The notes below the pieces were generated by a model that saw nothing but the letters and a program-made list of their open reading frames with translations, was not told the origin of the DNA and ran no database searches. Below, in pieces: positions 16,908 through 26,133 of a stretch of 64,000 nucleotides of DNA (within the stretch, counting starts at the first letter, position 1; the number at the start of each line of letters is the position of its first letter). Location: the NCBI GenBank assembly GCA_963588905.1, contig CAVAJF010000002.1, positions 62,001-126,000 on the forward strand, given 5' to 3'. The position numbers and the translations under genes were made by a program. The DNA comes from Butyricicoccus_A sp963588905. Lineage in GTDB: Bacteria > Bacillota > Clostridia > Oscillospirales > Butyricicoccaceae.

Positions 16908-17123
16908 CTAAAATTTCGCAGAATACACGTTGTACATCGTGACAGCCAGCACACACAGAAACAGAGCGATGAGCAAACCGCAACAAAAGTTCAGCTGTTT
17001 TTGCACAGCGGCGATTTGTTCCTTGTCTCCGGTCTTTTTCACGGCCTCCTGCTTGCGCAGCAGTGCCATCGTCGGAATCAGCAGCACAATGAGAACGGCG
17101 ATAATAATGAGTCTCCAAGTCAT
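16908..17123 (-). CDS. Small two-helix membrane protein of unknown function
   Basis: 71 residues. Two hydrophobic helices (LIIIAVLIVLLIPTMAL near 5-21 and CGLLIALFLCVLAVTMY near 48-64) are joined by a basic/polar loop (RKQEAVKKTGDKEQIAAVQ). The ATG at 17123 stands seven bases after AGGAGG, an excellent site, and codon use matches the neighbours, so I consider it real. It lies between clpC and the tRNA operon. No family is recognised; the topology suggests a hairpin in the membrane with both ends on one side. Confidence 0.72.
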   Translation of the reverse strand: MTWRLIIIAVLIVLLIPTMALLRKQEAVKKTGDKEQIAAVQKQLNFCCGLLIALFLCVLAVTMYNVYSAKF

Positions 17124-17146
17124 GGGGACACCTCCTAGAAATATAT

Positions 17147-17177
17147 CCCTCCGTCATGGCTGTACCATGGCGGAGGG
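17147..17177 (-). terminator. Probable terminator of the clpC transcript
   Basis: Thirteen-base stem with one G-T pair (CCCTCCG-CATGG halves) and a CTGTA loop. The minus-strand T-run is interrupted (GGGATATATTT), so read-through into the small gene is possible. Confidence 0.45.
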
Positions 17178-17184
17178 GGTAACA

Positions 17185-19530
17185 TCAGATTGTTTGCACG
17201 ATAATTTTGCCGTCTGCGGCAGAGACATGGGCACCGCTGAGCGGATGCTCCCATGCGGCAATGATGCGGTTGGCAAGCTCGTCTTCAACCTGCTTTTCAA
17301 TCGCGCGGCGCAGGTTGCGGGCGCCGAATTTGACGGAGAACGAATCCTCAATCAGATAGTCGACGAGCGAATCATCCCAAGTCAGACGGATGTTGTTCTC
17401 TTCCAGCGTGTCGCGCAGCTGACCCAGCATGATTGCCGCGATGCCGCGGAAATCGTCCTTCGTGAGGTGAGAGAACGAGATAATATCGTCAATGCGGTTG
17501 AGGAATTCCGGCCGCATGATTTCCTCCAGAGCCTTGACGGCGCGCGCCTCGCCCTGCTCGGAAACCGTCTTGCCGAAGCCGACAGAGCCGCCGGAACGGT
17601 CAGAACCGGCATTGGATGTCATGATGATGATGGCATTTTCAAACGAGACGGTGCGTCCCTGCGCATCTGTGATCCGGCCATCGTCCAGTACCTGAAGCAG
17701 AATGTTCAGGACATCCGGATGTGCCTTTTCGATCTCGTCGAACAGAACAACGGAGTACGGACGGCGGCGCAGCTTTTCCGTCAGCTGACCGGCCTCGTCA
17801 AAGCCGACATATCCCGGAGGGGAACCGATCAGACGGGAAACCGTGTGCTTTTCCATATATTCCGACATATCCAGACGGATAAGGGCTTCCGGCGTGTCGA
17901 ACAGATCCTCTGCCAGCGCCTTGACCAGCTCGGTTTTGCCGACACCGGTCGGGCCGACAAACAGGAAGGAAATCGGCTTGTGCTTCGGGCTGATACCGGC
18001 GCGGGAACGGCGAACGGCATGAGCCACGGCGGAAACCGCCTTTTCCTGACCGACAACGCGGTGATGCAGACGCTCTTCCAGACCAATCAGGCGGGAAAAT
18101 TCCTGCTCGCAGACCTTGGACGCCGGAACACCCGTCCACAGCTCGATGACGGAAGCCAAATGCTCTGTGGTCAGCTCAGGAACCGGAATCTTGCGCAGCT
18201 CGGTCAGCTTGTTTTCTGTCTGCAATTCCAAGCTCTTCAGCTCGGCCATCTGCTCGTAGACCTCGTTGTTCTGCGGCAGCTGTAACAGATCATCCTGCTT
18301 GCGGTGAATTTCTTCCAGCTTGTCGCCAAGCTCCGGAATTTCGGCGGTTGCCGGGCTGTCCAGATTCAGGCGGGAGCAGGCTTCATCAATCAAATCAATG
18401 GCCTTGTCCGGCAGAAAACGATCCGTGATATAGCGTTCGGACAGCGTTGCTGCCTGATGGCAGATTTCGTCAGAAATATGCACGCCGTGGAAGGTCTCAT
18501 AGTAGCCGCGCACGCCCTTGAGAATTTCTGTCGTGTCTGCGATGGACGGTTCAGCGATGGTTACCGGCTGGAAGCGACGCTCCAGTGCGGCGTCCTTTTC
18601 GATATATTTGCGGTATTCGGCGAAGGTTGTCGCGCCGATCACCTGAATTTCTCCGCGGGACAGTGCCGGCTTGAGAATATTTGCCGCATTCATCGAGCCT
18701 TCGGCATCACCGGCACCGACGATGTTGTGCACCTCATCAATGACGAGAATAATGTTGCCGAGAGACTTGACTTCGTTGATGAGTCCCTTCATGCGGCCTT
18801 CAAACTGACCGCGGAACTGCGTGCCTGCGACGAGGGAAGTCAGATCCAGCAGATGCACTTCTTTGTTCTTGAGCTTATACGGCACATCGCCCTTGGCGAT
18901 GCGAATCGCCAGACCTTCTGCGACGGCGGTCTTGCCGACACCCGGCTCGCCGATCAGACACGGATTGTTTTTCTGGCGGCGATTGAGAATCTGGATGACG
19001 CGTTCGGTCTCGCTCTCTCTGCCGACAATCGCATCCAGCTGTCCCTGACGGGCGCGATAGGTCAAATCGGTGCAGTATGCGGACAGATTCTTTCGCTTTT
19101 TCGCTTCTTTTTTCTTGCGGCGCGCTTCTTCTTTGTCCTGGGTGTCCGTGCCGGTCTCCTCGTTCGATGCCCCGGCATTGTCGTTGCTGGAGAACAGCTT
19201 GTCGAGGAACGGGAAGGTGTGTGTGCCGCCGAAATCAAACGAATCGTCGTCCGGATTGTCGGAATCCTCGTCCGGGATGAGATCGGCGTCGTCTGCGTCC
19301 TCGTCATCCGGATTGATGAGCGAGTGCATGTTGGTCATTTCATCGGTGATCTGGTCGAGATCATCCTCTGTGATGCCCATCTGGCGCATCAGGCCGTCAA
19401 TCGGCTTGAGACCCAGCTCTTTGGCACATTTCAGGCAGTAGCCCTCGTTGGAGGCGCCGCCTTCTTCCATTTTAGAGATAAACACCACCGCCACATTTTT
19501 GTGGCAGCGGGAGCATAAAGGCATATGCAT
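17185..19530 (-). CDS. clpC: ClpC/ClpA-type AAA+ unfoldase with zinc-finger N-terminus
   Basis: 781 residues, two AAA+ modules. It unfolds proteins for ClpP. The usual Clp N-repeat domain is absent. Instead residues 1-45 form a McsA-like zinc finger (CSRC at 6-9, CLKC at 32-35), then an acidic linker (about 73-100) and a Lys/Arg stretch leading into LDAIVGRESE. D1 Walker A is GEPGVGKTA near 194; D2 has GPTGVGKTELVK and VVLFDEIEKAHPDV. A VGFG loop before the last D2 block resembles the ClpP-docking IGF/VGF loop. The M-domain is short. The ATG at 19530 follows AAAGGA by about ten bases; an ATG two codons later is equally possible. It sits downstream of cvpA. Confidence 0.93.
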   Translation of the reverse strand: MHMPLCSRCHKNVAVVFISKMEEGGASNEGYCLKCAKELGLKPIDGLMRQMGITEDDLDQITDEMTNMHSLINPDDEDADDADLIPDEDSDNPDDDSFDFGGTHTFPFLDKLFSSNDNAGASNEETGTDTQDKEEARRKKKEAKKRKNLSAYCTDLTYRARQGQLDAIVGRESETERVIQILNRRQKNNPCLIGEPGVGKTAVAEGLAIRIAKGDVPYKLKNKEVHLLDLTSLVAGTQFRGQFEGRMKGLINEVKSLGNIILVIDEVHNIVGAGDAEGSMNAANILKPALSRGEIQVIGATTFAEYRKYIEKDAALERRFQPVTIAEPSIADTTEILKGVRGYYETFHGVHISDEICHQAATLSERYITDRFLPDKAIDLIDEACSRLNLDSPATAEIPELGDKLEEIHRKQDDLLQLPQNNEVYEQMAELKSLELQTENKLTELRKIPVPELTTEHLASVIELWTGVPASKVCEQEFSRLIGLEERLHHRVVGQEKAVSAVAHAVRRSRAGISPKHKPISFLFVGPTGVGKTELVKALAEDLFDTPEALIRLDMSEYMEKHTVSRLIGSPPGYVGFDEAGQLTEKLRRRPYSVVLFDEIEKAHPDVLNILLQVLDDGRITDAQGRTVSFENAIIIMTSNAGSDRSGGSVGFGKTVSEQGEARAVKALEEIMRPEFLNRIDDIISFSHLTKDDFRGIAAIMLGQLRDTLEENNIRLTWDDSLVDYLIEDSFSVKFGARNLRRAIEKQVEDELANRIIAAWEHPLSGAHVSAADGKIIVQTI

Positions 19531-19595
19531 AGGGGTAAATTCCTTTCTACTATTGCGAAGTATGTCTTGATGATAAAAATAATGGGGAAAAAGAC

Positions 19596-20297
19596 TCAGG
19601 TATTGGCAGAATCGCTTTCAAACAGCGATACGCCGTCGTTCCAGCCGACCAGCTTTCCGGCAATGGCGGAGTGCTCCATCACAGACGGAGAGAGCAGACC
19701 GGCATCGGAATAGGCTGCCGGAGCAACCAGCTTGACGGCCCACAGCACAACCGTGCACAGCACCAGGCCGCAGGCGAGTCCGAGCAGACCGCCGAGCAGT
19801 GCATTGCACGAATGAATGATCGGCAGACGGGTAAACAGATCGAATGCGGATGCTGCCCAGTGAATCAAGATGAGCAAAACGATAAACGACACAAGGAAGA
19901 TCATGACATAAGCGAGTGCCTCGCCGACACACAGCGCAATGGCATTGAGCATGGTGTCGCGCGGATCTTCTGCCGCTTGCAGTACCTCTAAGGATACATG
20001 CTGAGAGGATAAGATGTTCTGCAAATAGCCGGAAATGCTGTTCCATAGCTCAGAAGCAGATGTAGACACGGAGGTCGATAGCGTCGGCATGGACGCGCTG
20101 ACCGACTCTTTCAGATACGGAGCAATTTTTGCGCCGACCTGGGCGCGGAAGTGCCCGGCGCATACCAGCGCGAGAATCAGCGCGGCGAGTGAGCCGAACA
20201 GATTAAAAATTGTACCGACAAATCCTCTGCGGAATCCATTGATGGTGTATAAAAGGATAACGAGTAAAACGATCCAGTCAACAGCTGTCATAAACAT
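19596..20297 (-). CDS. CvpA-family membrane protein
   Basis: 233 residues, or 231 if the second ATG (20291) is used; AAAGGA sits four bases before the first ATG and ten before the second, so the second may be preferred. Four membrane segments: DWIVLLVILLYTINGF, FNLFGSLAALILALVCAG, LAYVMIFLVSFIVLLILIHW and LLGGLLGLACGLVLCTVVLW. The N-terminal NGFRRGFVG turn is typical of CvpA. A non-hydrophobic stretch of about 70 residues between helices 2 and 3 would lie outside. CvpA relatives are linked to colicin V production and envelope homeostasis, mechanism unknown. It lies between the DUF5711-like gene and clpC. Confidence 0.85.
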   Translation of the reverse strand: MFMTAVDWIVLLVILLYTINGFRRGFVGTIFNLFGSLAALILALVCAGHFRAQVGAKIAPYLKESVSASMPTLSTSVSTSASELWNSISGYLQNILSSQHVSLEVLQAAEDPRDTMLNAIALCVGEALAYVMIFLVSFIVLLILIHWAASAFDLFTRLPIIHSCNALLGGLLGLACGLVLCTVVLWAVKLVAPAAYSDAGLLSPSVMEHSAIAGKLVGWNDGVSLFESDSANT

Positions 20298-20343
20298 TCC
20301 GTCCTTTCAAGGAAATAGAAAATAGAGCGTGTGTCTTGTGCGG

Positions 20344-21582
20344 TCAGTCCGAGGAAGAACGGAAATCTTCCAGCGGGCTGCCGATGGTCAGCACGCGCGC
20401 CTGACTGTTAAACAGGGCGATGGCGGAGCCGCCGGAACGCATATAGACACGAGACAGACCAGTCAGTCCGGTCTGGGAATCAATCTCTTTTAGACTCTTA
20501 GAATAGAATGTGACGGTTTCGCCGGTCGTGATGGCGAGTCGTCCGTCGCAGTAGCTGACGCCGTCCGGCTGCTCCGGCAGATATAACGGCTTGCGGGAAG
20601 CCGTGCCGCGTGCATTGATGAGGACAACCTCAGCACGGCCGGTCTGCGAATAGGCTTCCGTTGCCAGAGCAAGACAGTCGTTTGTCAAATCGAACGCGAT
20701 CAGATCATCGGAAGAATAGTCCTTTTGATACTTGATTTGTCCGCCGCGCGAGACAACATAGGTTGCGTTGTCGCAGACGGCACAGACGGTATTGTTGCCC
20801 AGGAATTTCATGCCGAGCACGAGATTGCCGTTCATATCAACGCCGTCATCGCTCTCGCTCGGCTGCTTATCCGAATTGATGTCGGCGAAAAGCAGCTTGG
20901 AGGTCAGTGTCAGACCGTCCTGCTGGAAGCAAAACAGCGCCAAACGCTGGCCGTCCGAGGAAAGTGCCGCGGACATAATGTAGCAGTTGTTGGTAGACCA
21001 CGTGTACAGATGCTCGTTGTCCACGTTGTATACGCGGACGGCGCTCTTGTAGCCAGCCTCGTCGGTCACGATGGCGACATTGCCGTTTGCGGCGATGTCG
21101 GCGTTGGTGATCGGGGAGGACACCGTCTGCGAGTACAGCTCGTTGAGCGTGTTTGTGACGGTAAAGCGATACGCGCCGCGGTCAAAGACCAGCAGATACT
21201 GATTGGATGCGCGCATCACCGGATTGGCATAGGAAAGATTGGTTTCCATCTGCGAGTATTTGCCCGGCAACTCGAAGGATAGCGAATTGTCGGAACAAAT
21301 GGCGAGTCCGTTGCCGAACGGCATCATGGATTTGCTGGAACCGGATGGATACGAGACCACCGTCATATCTTCTGCCGACCGCACGGAGGCGGCTTTGAGA
21401 GAAGAACGGATGTTGGCGAGGCTCGCGGGGGTAAACAGCTGTAAATTCATGCCGACAAACAGCAGGGTGACGAGGACGAGCAGACGTCCGACATAGGTAC
21501 GGAAGCGATGGACGCGGCGAAGCGTGACATCGGGGCTGTTCCACAGCGGATCCTCCCGCCGCTTCAAAGACATTTTTTTCAT
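20344..21582 (-). CDS. Membrane-anchored beta-propeller-like protein (DUF5711-like)
   Basis: 412 residues. A basic cytoplasmic N-terminus of about 30 residues is followed by one membrane anchor (VGRLLVLVTLLFVGMNLQLF) and a long extracytoplasmic region of repeated beta-strand units (for example GNVAIVTDEAGYKSAVRVYN, DGQRLALFCF), which looks like a propeller. The layout fits the DUF5711 family of Clostridia, a name given from recall. The start overlaps the truA stop by four bases, so it is translationally coupled to truA. Function is unknown; an envelope or sensing role is inference. Confidence 0.78.
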   Translation of the reverse strand: MKKMSLKRREDPLWNSPDVTLRRVHRFRTYVGRLLVLVTLLFVGMNLQLFTPASLANIRSSLKAASVRSAEDMTVVSYPSGSSKSMMPFGNGLAICSDNSLSFELPGKYSQMETNLSYANPVMRASNQYLLVFDRGAYRFTVTNTLNELYSQTVSSPITNADIAANGNVAIVTDEAGYKSAVRVYNVDNEHLYTWSTNNCYIMSAALSSDGQRLALFCFQQDGLTLTSKLLFADINSDKQPSESDDGVDMNGNLVLGMKFLGNNTVCAVCDNATYVVSRGGQIKYQKDYSSDDLIAFDLTNDCLALATEAYSQTGRAEVVLINARGTASRKPLYLPEQPDGVSYCDGRLAITTGETVTFYSKSLKEIDSQTGLTGLSRVYMRSGGSAIALFNSQARVLTIGSPLEDFRSSSD

Positions 21583-22379
21583 ATCGGCAGCCCTCCCGGC
21601 ACGCTTTCATCTGCGTGGAGATGAAAGGGATCAAGCTCCGGCGTCGTGTCATACCAGAGGCGTGTCATATACAAGCCCTGCGGCGGGAGCGTTGGTCCTG
21701 CCTGTTCGCGGTCACAGCTCGCCAGAATCGTTTGGATCTCTTCCGGCGGGAATTTCCCCTGACCGGCGTACAATAACGTGCCGGAGATCGCCCGCACCAT
21801 GTTGTACAAAAAGCCGTCCGCCGAGACGCGGATGCGAACCAGCGCACCGACAGCATCGACACTGCAGGTAAAAATTTCCCGCACGGTCGATTTGACCGGT
21901 GTGCCCATCGAGCGAACGGCGGCAAAATCTTTTCTGCCGATAAAATATTGTGCGGCACGCTGCATGGCGTCTACATCCAGCGAATAGGGATAGAAATAGC
22001 TGCGGCTCACCGCAAACGGATCCCGAATTTTCCCTGGAGAGATGAGGTAGGTGTACTCCTTGCGGGTACAGTTGAAGCGTGCGTCAAAGTCGTCCGGCAC
22101 GAGCGTGGCACCGGATACGGCAATGTCCATCGGGAGATGGGCGTTGACGGCGAGCGGCAGGCGATCCATCGGGATGGTGTGCGTGCCGTGAAAATTGGCA
22201 ACATATCGCCGCGCGTGGACACCGGCGTCTGTGCGTCCGACACCGGAAACCGACACTTCCTGTCCCAAGAGGGAGGAGAGGGCTTCGGTCACGGTCTGCT
22301 GGACAGAGCTTGCATTGCGCTGGGTCTGCCAGCCGTGATACGCGGTGCCGTCATAGCTGAGAATAATCGCTGTATTCAA
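21579..22379 (-). CDS. truA: tRNA pseudouridine(38-40) synthase
   Basis: 266 residues, standard TruA size. It isomerises uridines 38-40 in the tRNA anticodon arm. The catalytic Asp is at about residue 51 in GVGRTDAGVHA; other family blocks are SYDGTAYHGWQ near the start, FNCTRKEYTYLI and FLYNMVRAISGTLLYAGQGK. The ATG follows AGAAAGGAATCTGTCCTTTGA. In many Firmicutes truA lies behind ecfA1A2T; here those genes are 7 kb away and truA instead leads the DUF5711-like gene. Confidence 0.96.
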   Translation of the reverse strand: MNTAIILSYDGTAYHGWQTQRNASSVQQTVTEALSSLLGQEVSVSGVGRTDAGVHARRYVANFHGTHTIPMDRLPLAVNAHLPMDIAVSGATLVPDDFDARFNCTRKEYTYLISPGKIRDPFAVSRSYFYPYSLDVDAMQRAAQYFIGRKDFAAVRSMGTPVKSTVREIFTCSVDAVGALVRIRVSADGFLYNMVRAISGTLLYAGQGKFPPEEIQTILASCDREQAGPTLPPQGLYMTRLWYDTTPELDPFHLHADESVPGGLPI

Positions 22380-22625
22380 AGGACAGATTCCTTTCTATGA
22401 TGAGTAAAAGTATAACAGGAGGCTATTACAAAAGTGTGAACAACGGAGCCGGAAAAGAAAAAAGTTTGAAAACGAATCGGTCTCCATGCACATGGGAACA
22501 GAACATTCCTGCCTATATTATAGAATACAGACCTGAGAAGAAAAATGCAACGGTCAATGTGGCATTTTTTCCGGTTTTATGGTACGATAGCAATACGCTA
22601 TACAAGAAACAGGTGGTATTTTCCA

Positions 22626-25334
22626 TTGGCAAATACAAAAAAGACAACGACGCGGACAAAAAAGACCGCGTCAGGCAAAAAGACGTCCGCCGGAACGCGG
22701 CGGACGACATCATCTCGCAGCAGCGGCGCAAGAACGACAAATGCAGCAAGCCGCAAACGCACGGGAACGAAAAAGTCGAGCACCACGCGGCGCACGGCAC
22801 CGAAAAAACAGCAAGAGAACCTGATCGAAAGCGGGCAGGTATGGAACAACGTGACCGTCGGCATTGGACTGCTGGTGCTGGCGGTGATTCTTGTGCTGGC
22901 GCTGTGCCAGATGGACGGCGTGCTGCTCACCGGTGTGCTGCATCTGGTCGGCGGACTCATCGGCTGGGGAAGCAAGCCGTTTTGTCTTGCCCTGTGCGCA
23001 GGCGGTATGATTGCGCTGTGCGATTTTCGGCCGGTGCGCCTGCGCGTGACGAGCGCGCTGCTGCTTCCGGTGCTGTGGAGCGCGCTCGCGCAGACGATTC
23101 TCGTCAATCCCCGCATGGAAATCGGCTTTTCCTCCATCATTGAGCTGTGGCACAACGGGCAGAGTCTGCATATGGGCGGCGTGATTGGCGGTATGCTGGC
23201 GAGTATTCTGGTATTTCTGCTGTCCAGCATGGGTGCCAAGATCGTGCTCGTCATGGTCATGGCACTGTTGCTGCTCGTTGCGTGCAATACGACACCAATG
23301 CGCATTTGGACGTGTCTGCGCGGTATGCTGTATGAGGATGTCGAGCAGCTGCGCGAGCAGGATATGACCGTGTCACCGGCAAAGACGCGCACGGAAGAGC
23401 TGGATGACGAGGAGCGCACACAGCTGCTCGGTCAGACCAGCCTCATGACCAGACTGCGTAATCAGCGCGGCAGCCGCCGAAAGGCGAAGCTGCTCAAGCA
23501 GCAGGAAAAGGCCGAGCGGGCGCAGCAGGAAACCGACGATTTGTCGGAAGACAAGCCGCAGACAGAAGCGTCTGCGCAGGCAGCGCCGGAGGGTAAAGTG
23601 GATAATCGCCGCCGTCTGGCGGAGGTGATGCCGAATCTCACAGAGACCATGCATACGCCGGAGACGGCGCAGCCGGAACCGGATGTACCGCCTTGGGAAG
23701 AGGCGGCTGTGAAGGCAGAGCAGCAGACCGCGGCGCCGCAGGAAGAAACACGCGCGACAAAAGAAGAAAAACAACAGGTACATCAGGAAATTGCCCGTGC
23801 GCTGGACACACCGGCGGCAGAATACCAATATCCGCCGCTCAAGCTGCTGAAAAGTGCACCAAAGACCTCCAATACGGACGTTCGCGCCGAGCTGCGCGAC
23901 AGCGCCGAACGATTGGTGGATACGCTGGCATCGTTTGGCATCGACGTGCAGATTATCAATATTGTGCGCGGCCCGTCGGTCACACGCTTTGAAATTCAGA
24001 TGGAACGCGGCGTTAAATTTTCGCGCATTACCTCGCTGTCGGATGATATTGCGCTGTCGCTGGGTGCGGATACCGTTCGCATTGCGCCGATTCCAGACAA
24101 ACTGGCCGTCGGCATTGAGGTGCCGAACCGCACGGTACAGATGGTATCGCTGCGCGATGTCATCGGCTCGAAGGCCTTTGAAAATTCGCAGGCGAGCCTG
24201 TCCGTTGCCCTCGGCAAGGACATTACCGGCGCGGCACAGGTCATTGATCTGGCAAAGATGCCGCATTTGCTCATTGCCGGTACGACAGGCTCCGGTAAAT
24301 CCGTGTGTATCAATTCGATTTTGATTTCGCTGCTGTATAAATCCTCTCCGGCCGATGTGCGGCTCATCATGGTTGACCCGAAAATGGTCGAGCTGGGAAA
24401 TTATAACGGCATTCCGCATCTGCTCATTCCGGTCGTCACGGACCCGAAAAAGGCGTCCGGTGCCCTGAGCTGGGCGGTCAGTGAGATGGAGCGGCGCTAT
24501 GCCCTGTTTGCAGCGTCCGGTGTGCGCGGTCTCAGCGATTACAATGAGCTGGTGCGCCAGCAGCAGGAACAGGCACAGGAGGAGCCGCCGACGGAAGAGG
24601 CGGACGGACAGCAGGTCATCCATCCGCGCATGGAGCATCTGCCGCAGATTGTCATTGTCATTGACGAGCTTGCCGATCTCATGATGGTGGCGGCAAAGGA
24701 GGTCGAGACTTCGATCTGCCGCATCGCGCAGAAGGCGCGTGCTGCCGGTATGCATCTGGTCGTTGCGACGCAGAGACCGTCTACCGATGTCATTACCGGT
24801 CTGATGAAGTCGAATATTCCGTCACGCATTGCCTTTGCGGTGGCATCGCAGGTCGAATCGCGCATTATTTTGGATACCGTCGGCGCGGATAAGCTGATTG
24901 GCAAGGGCGATATGCTGTATTCTCCGATCAATCTCAATAAGCCGGTGCGCATTCAGGGCTGTTTTGTCAGCACAGAGGAAATCGAAAACGTCATTCAGTA
25001 TGTAAAGAAAAACGCTGAAGCGGAGTATTCGCAGGAAATTATGGATCATATCGAGAAGCAGTCGGAAAGTGAATCGGCGGGCGGCTACGATGCGTCCGAA
25101 GATGAGGACGAGCTGCTGCCGCAGGCGATTACGATTGTCGTCGAGTCGGGACAGGCATCGGTATCCATGCTGCAGCGCCGCTTGAAGCTGGGCTATGCGC
25201 GCGCCGCGCGTCTGGTCGATCAGATGGAGCAGCGCGGCATTGTCGGGCCGTTTGAAGGTTCTAAACCGCGCCGCGTGCTCATCACGCGCGATGACTGGAT
25301 GCAGATGCAGCTCCGCGCAAGAGATCTGCCGTGA
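22626..25334 (+). CDS. ftsK: DNA translocase FtsK/SpoIIIE
   Basis: 902 residues from TTG at 22626 (TTG GCA, after AGGTGG); a frame open further upstream adds a non-homologous stretch. The first 65 residues are a Lys/Arg/Thr/Ser-rich disordered tail. Four membrane segments follow (from VTVGIGLLVLAVILVLAL to IVLVMVMALLLLVAC), then a Glu/Gln-rich linker of about 180 residues. The motor has Walker A GTTGSGKSVC and Walker B IVIVIDELADLMM. The gamma winged-helix (SVSMLQRRLKLGYARAARL) reads KOPS-like DNA polarity. It pumps chromosomes at division or into the forespore; which role cannot be separated by sequence. Confidence 0.95.
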   Translation: MANTKKTTTRTKKTASGKKTSAGTRRTTSSRSSGARTTNAASRKRTGTKKSSTTRRTAPKKQQENLIESGQVWNNVTVGIGLLVLAVILVLALCQMDGVLLTGVLHLVGGLIGWGSKPFCLALCAGGMIALCDFRPVRLRVTSALLLPVLWSALAQTILVNPRMEIGFSSIIELWHNGQSLHMGGVIGGMLASILVFLLSSMGAKIVLVMVMALLLLVACNTTPMRIWTCLRGMLYEDVEQLREQDMTVSPAKTRTEELDDEERTQLLGQTSLMTRLRNQRGSRRKAKLLKQQEKAERAQQETDDLSEDKPQTEASAQAAPEGKVDNRRRLAEVMPNLTETMHTPETAQPEPDVPPWEEAAVKAEQQTAAPQEETRATKEEKQQVHQEIARALDTPAAEYQYPPLKLLKSAPKTSNTDVRAELRDSAERLVDTLASFGIDVQIINIVRGPSVTRFEIQMERGVKFSRITSLSDDIALSLGADTVRIAPIPDKLAVGIEVPNRTVQMVSLRDVIGSKAFENSQASLSVALGKDITGAAQVIDLAKMPHLLIAGTTGSGKSVCINSILISLLYKSSPADVRLIMVDPKMVELGNYNGIPHLLIPVVTDPKKASGALSWAVSEMERRYALFAASGVRGLSDYNELVRQQQEQAQEEPPTEEADGQQVIHPRMEHLPQIVIVIDELADLMMVAAKEVETSICRIAQKARAAGMHLVVATQRPSTDVITGLMKSNIPSRIAFAVASQVESRIILDTVGADKLIGKGDMLYSPINLNKPVRIQGCFVSTEEIENVIQYVKKNAEAEYSQEIMDHIEKQSESESAGGYDASEDEDELLPQAITIVVESGQASVSMLQRRLKLGYARAARLVDQMEQRGIVGPFEGSKPRRVLITRDDWMQMQLRARDLP

Positions 25335-25443
25335 TAACAAATTTCTGAGCGCATAAAAATGCGCAAAACCGCTTGCATATCGCGGCGGGAATATAGTAAG
25401 ATAATCATATACACAACAAAAGATATTTGAGGAGGTTTTTACG

Positions 25444-25950
25444 ATGTCTTTCCGCAAGATTGATCCGACCGAGCTGCCGGGCAATGCCATTGATGAAATC
25501 TGCAACAAGTGGATGCTGCTGGCTGCCGGCACAGAGAACGATTTTAATTTTATGACCATCAACTGGGGTATGCTGGGTGAGCTGTGGTTCAAGCCGGCAA
25601 TCACCGTGTATGTTCGCCATTCCCGCCACACCTTCGGCTACATGGAGAACAACGATTTGTTCACGGTGACCTGCCTGAAGCCGGGACATGAGGATGCCCT
25701 CAAGCTGGCTGGCTCCAAGTCCGGCCGCGACATCGACAAGCTCAAGGAATCCGGTCTGACCAAGACCATGATTGACGGCGTGCCGACTTTTGAGGAAGCA
25801 GCATACACCCTCGTGTGCAAGAAGATGTACGCACAGGAGCTGCCGCCGGAAAACTGCACCGATATGCCGATTTTTGAGCACGCATACGATGCACCGGATT
25901 ACCACAAGATGTATATCGGTCAGATCGTTGCCGCTTACGTCAACGACTAA
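25444..25950 (+). CDS. Flavin reductase-like FMN-binding split-barrel protein
   Basis: 168 residues. It has the flavin reductase-like fold: MTINWGMLGELWFKPAITVYVRHSR, then a NDLFTVTCLKP strand, and a C-terminal YHKMYIGQIVAAY strand. Such proteins bind FMN and either reduce flavins or act as flavoproteins of unknown substrate; electron donors cannot be named. The start has a very strong TTGAGGAGGT site. It is monocistronic, 109 bases after ftsK, with a possible promoter (TTGCAT at 25373, TAAGAT at 25397) and a strong terminator. Confidence 0.88.
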   Translation: MSFRKIDPTELPGNAIDEICNKWMLLAAGTENDFNFMTINWGMLGELWFKPAITVYVRHSRHTFGYMENNDLFTVTCLKPGHEDALKLAGSKSGRDIDKLKESGLTKTMIDGVPTFEEAAYTLVCKKMYAQELPPENCTDMPIFEHAYDAPDYHKMYIGQIVAAYVND

Positions 25951-25971
25951 TTGATACAATCGGTAATTGGA

Positions 25972-26002
25972 CGCCCATCCCGCTGGCGGGATGGGCGTTT
26001 TT
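25972..26002 (+). terminator. Terminator after the flavin reductase-like gene
   Basis: Perfect 12-base stem CGCCCATCCCGC / GCGGGATGGGCG with a two-base TG apex and five T. Confidence 0.93.
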
Positions 26003-26133
26003 GCGCGTGTCGGAAAGTAAAAGTAAAAAAACAGGAAATTCGTAAAATATTCCGTTTCTTCTTCCGCTCTGCTGTGGTATGATAAAAGCTGAGAAAAACT
26101 AGGAATTTCTAAAATCAGTCAAAAGAGGACGAT

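Noticed and set aside
23373..24755. A 460-codon antisense frame inside ftsK
   Set aside because: It mirrors the FtsK linker and motor codons, gives an Arg/His-rich composition without domains, and has no start signals.
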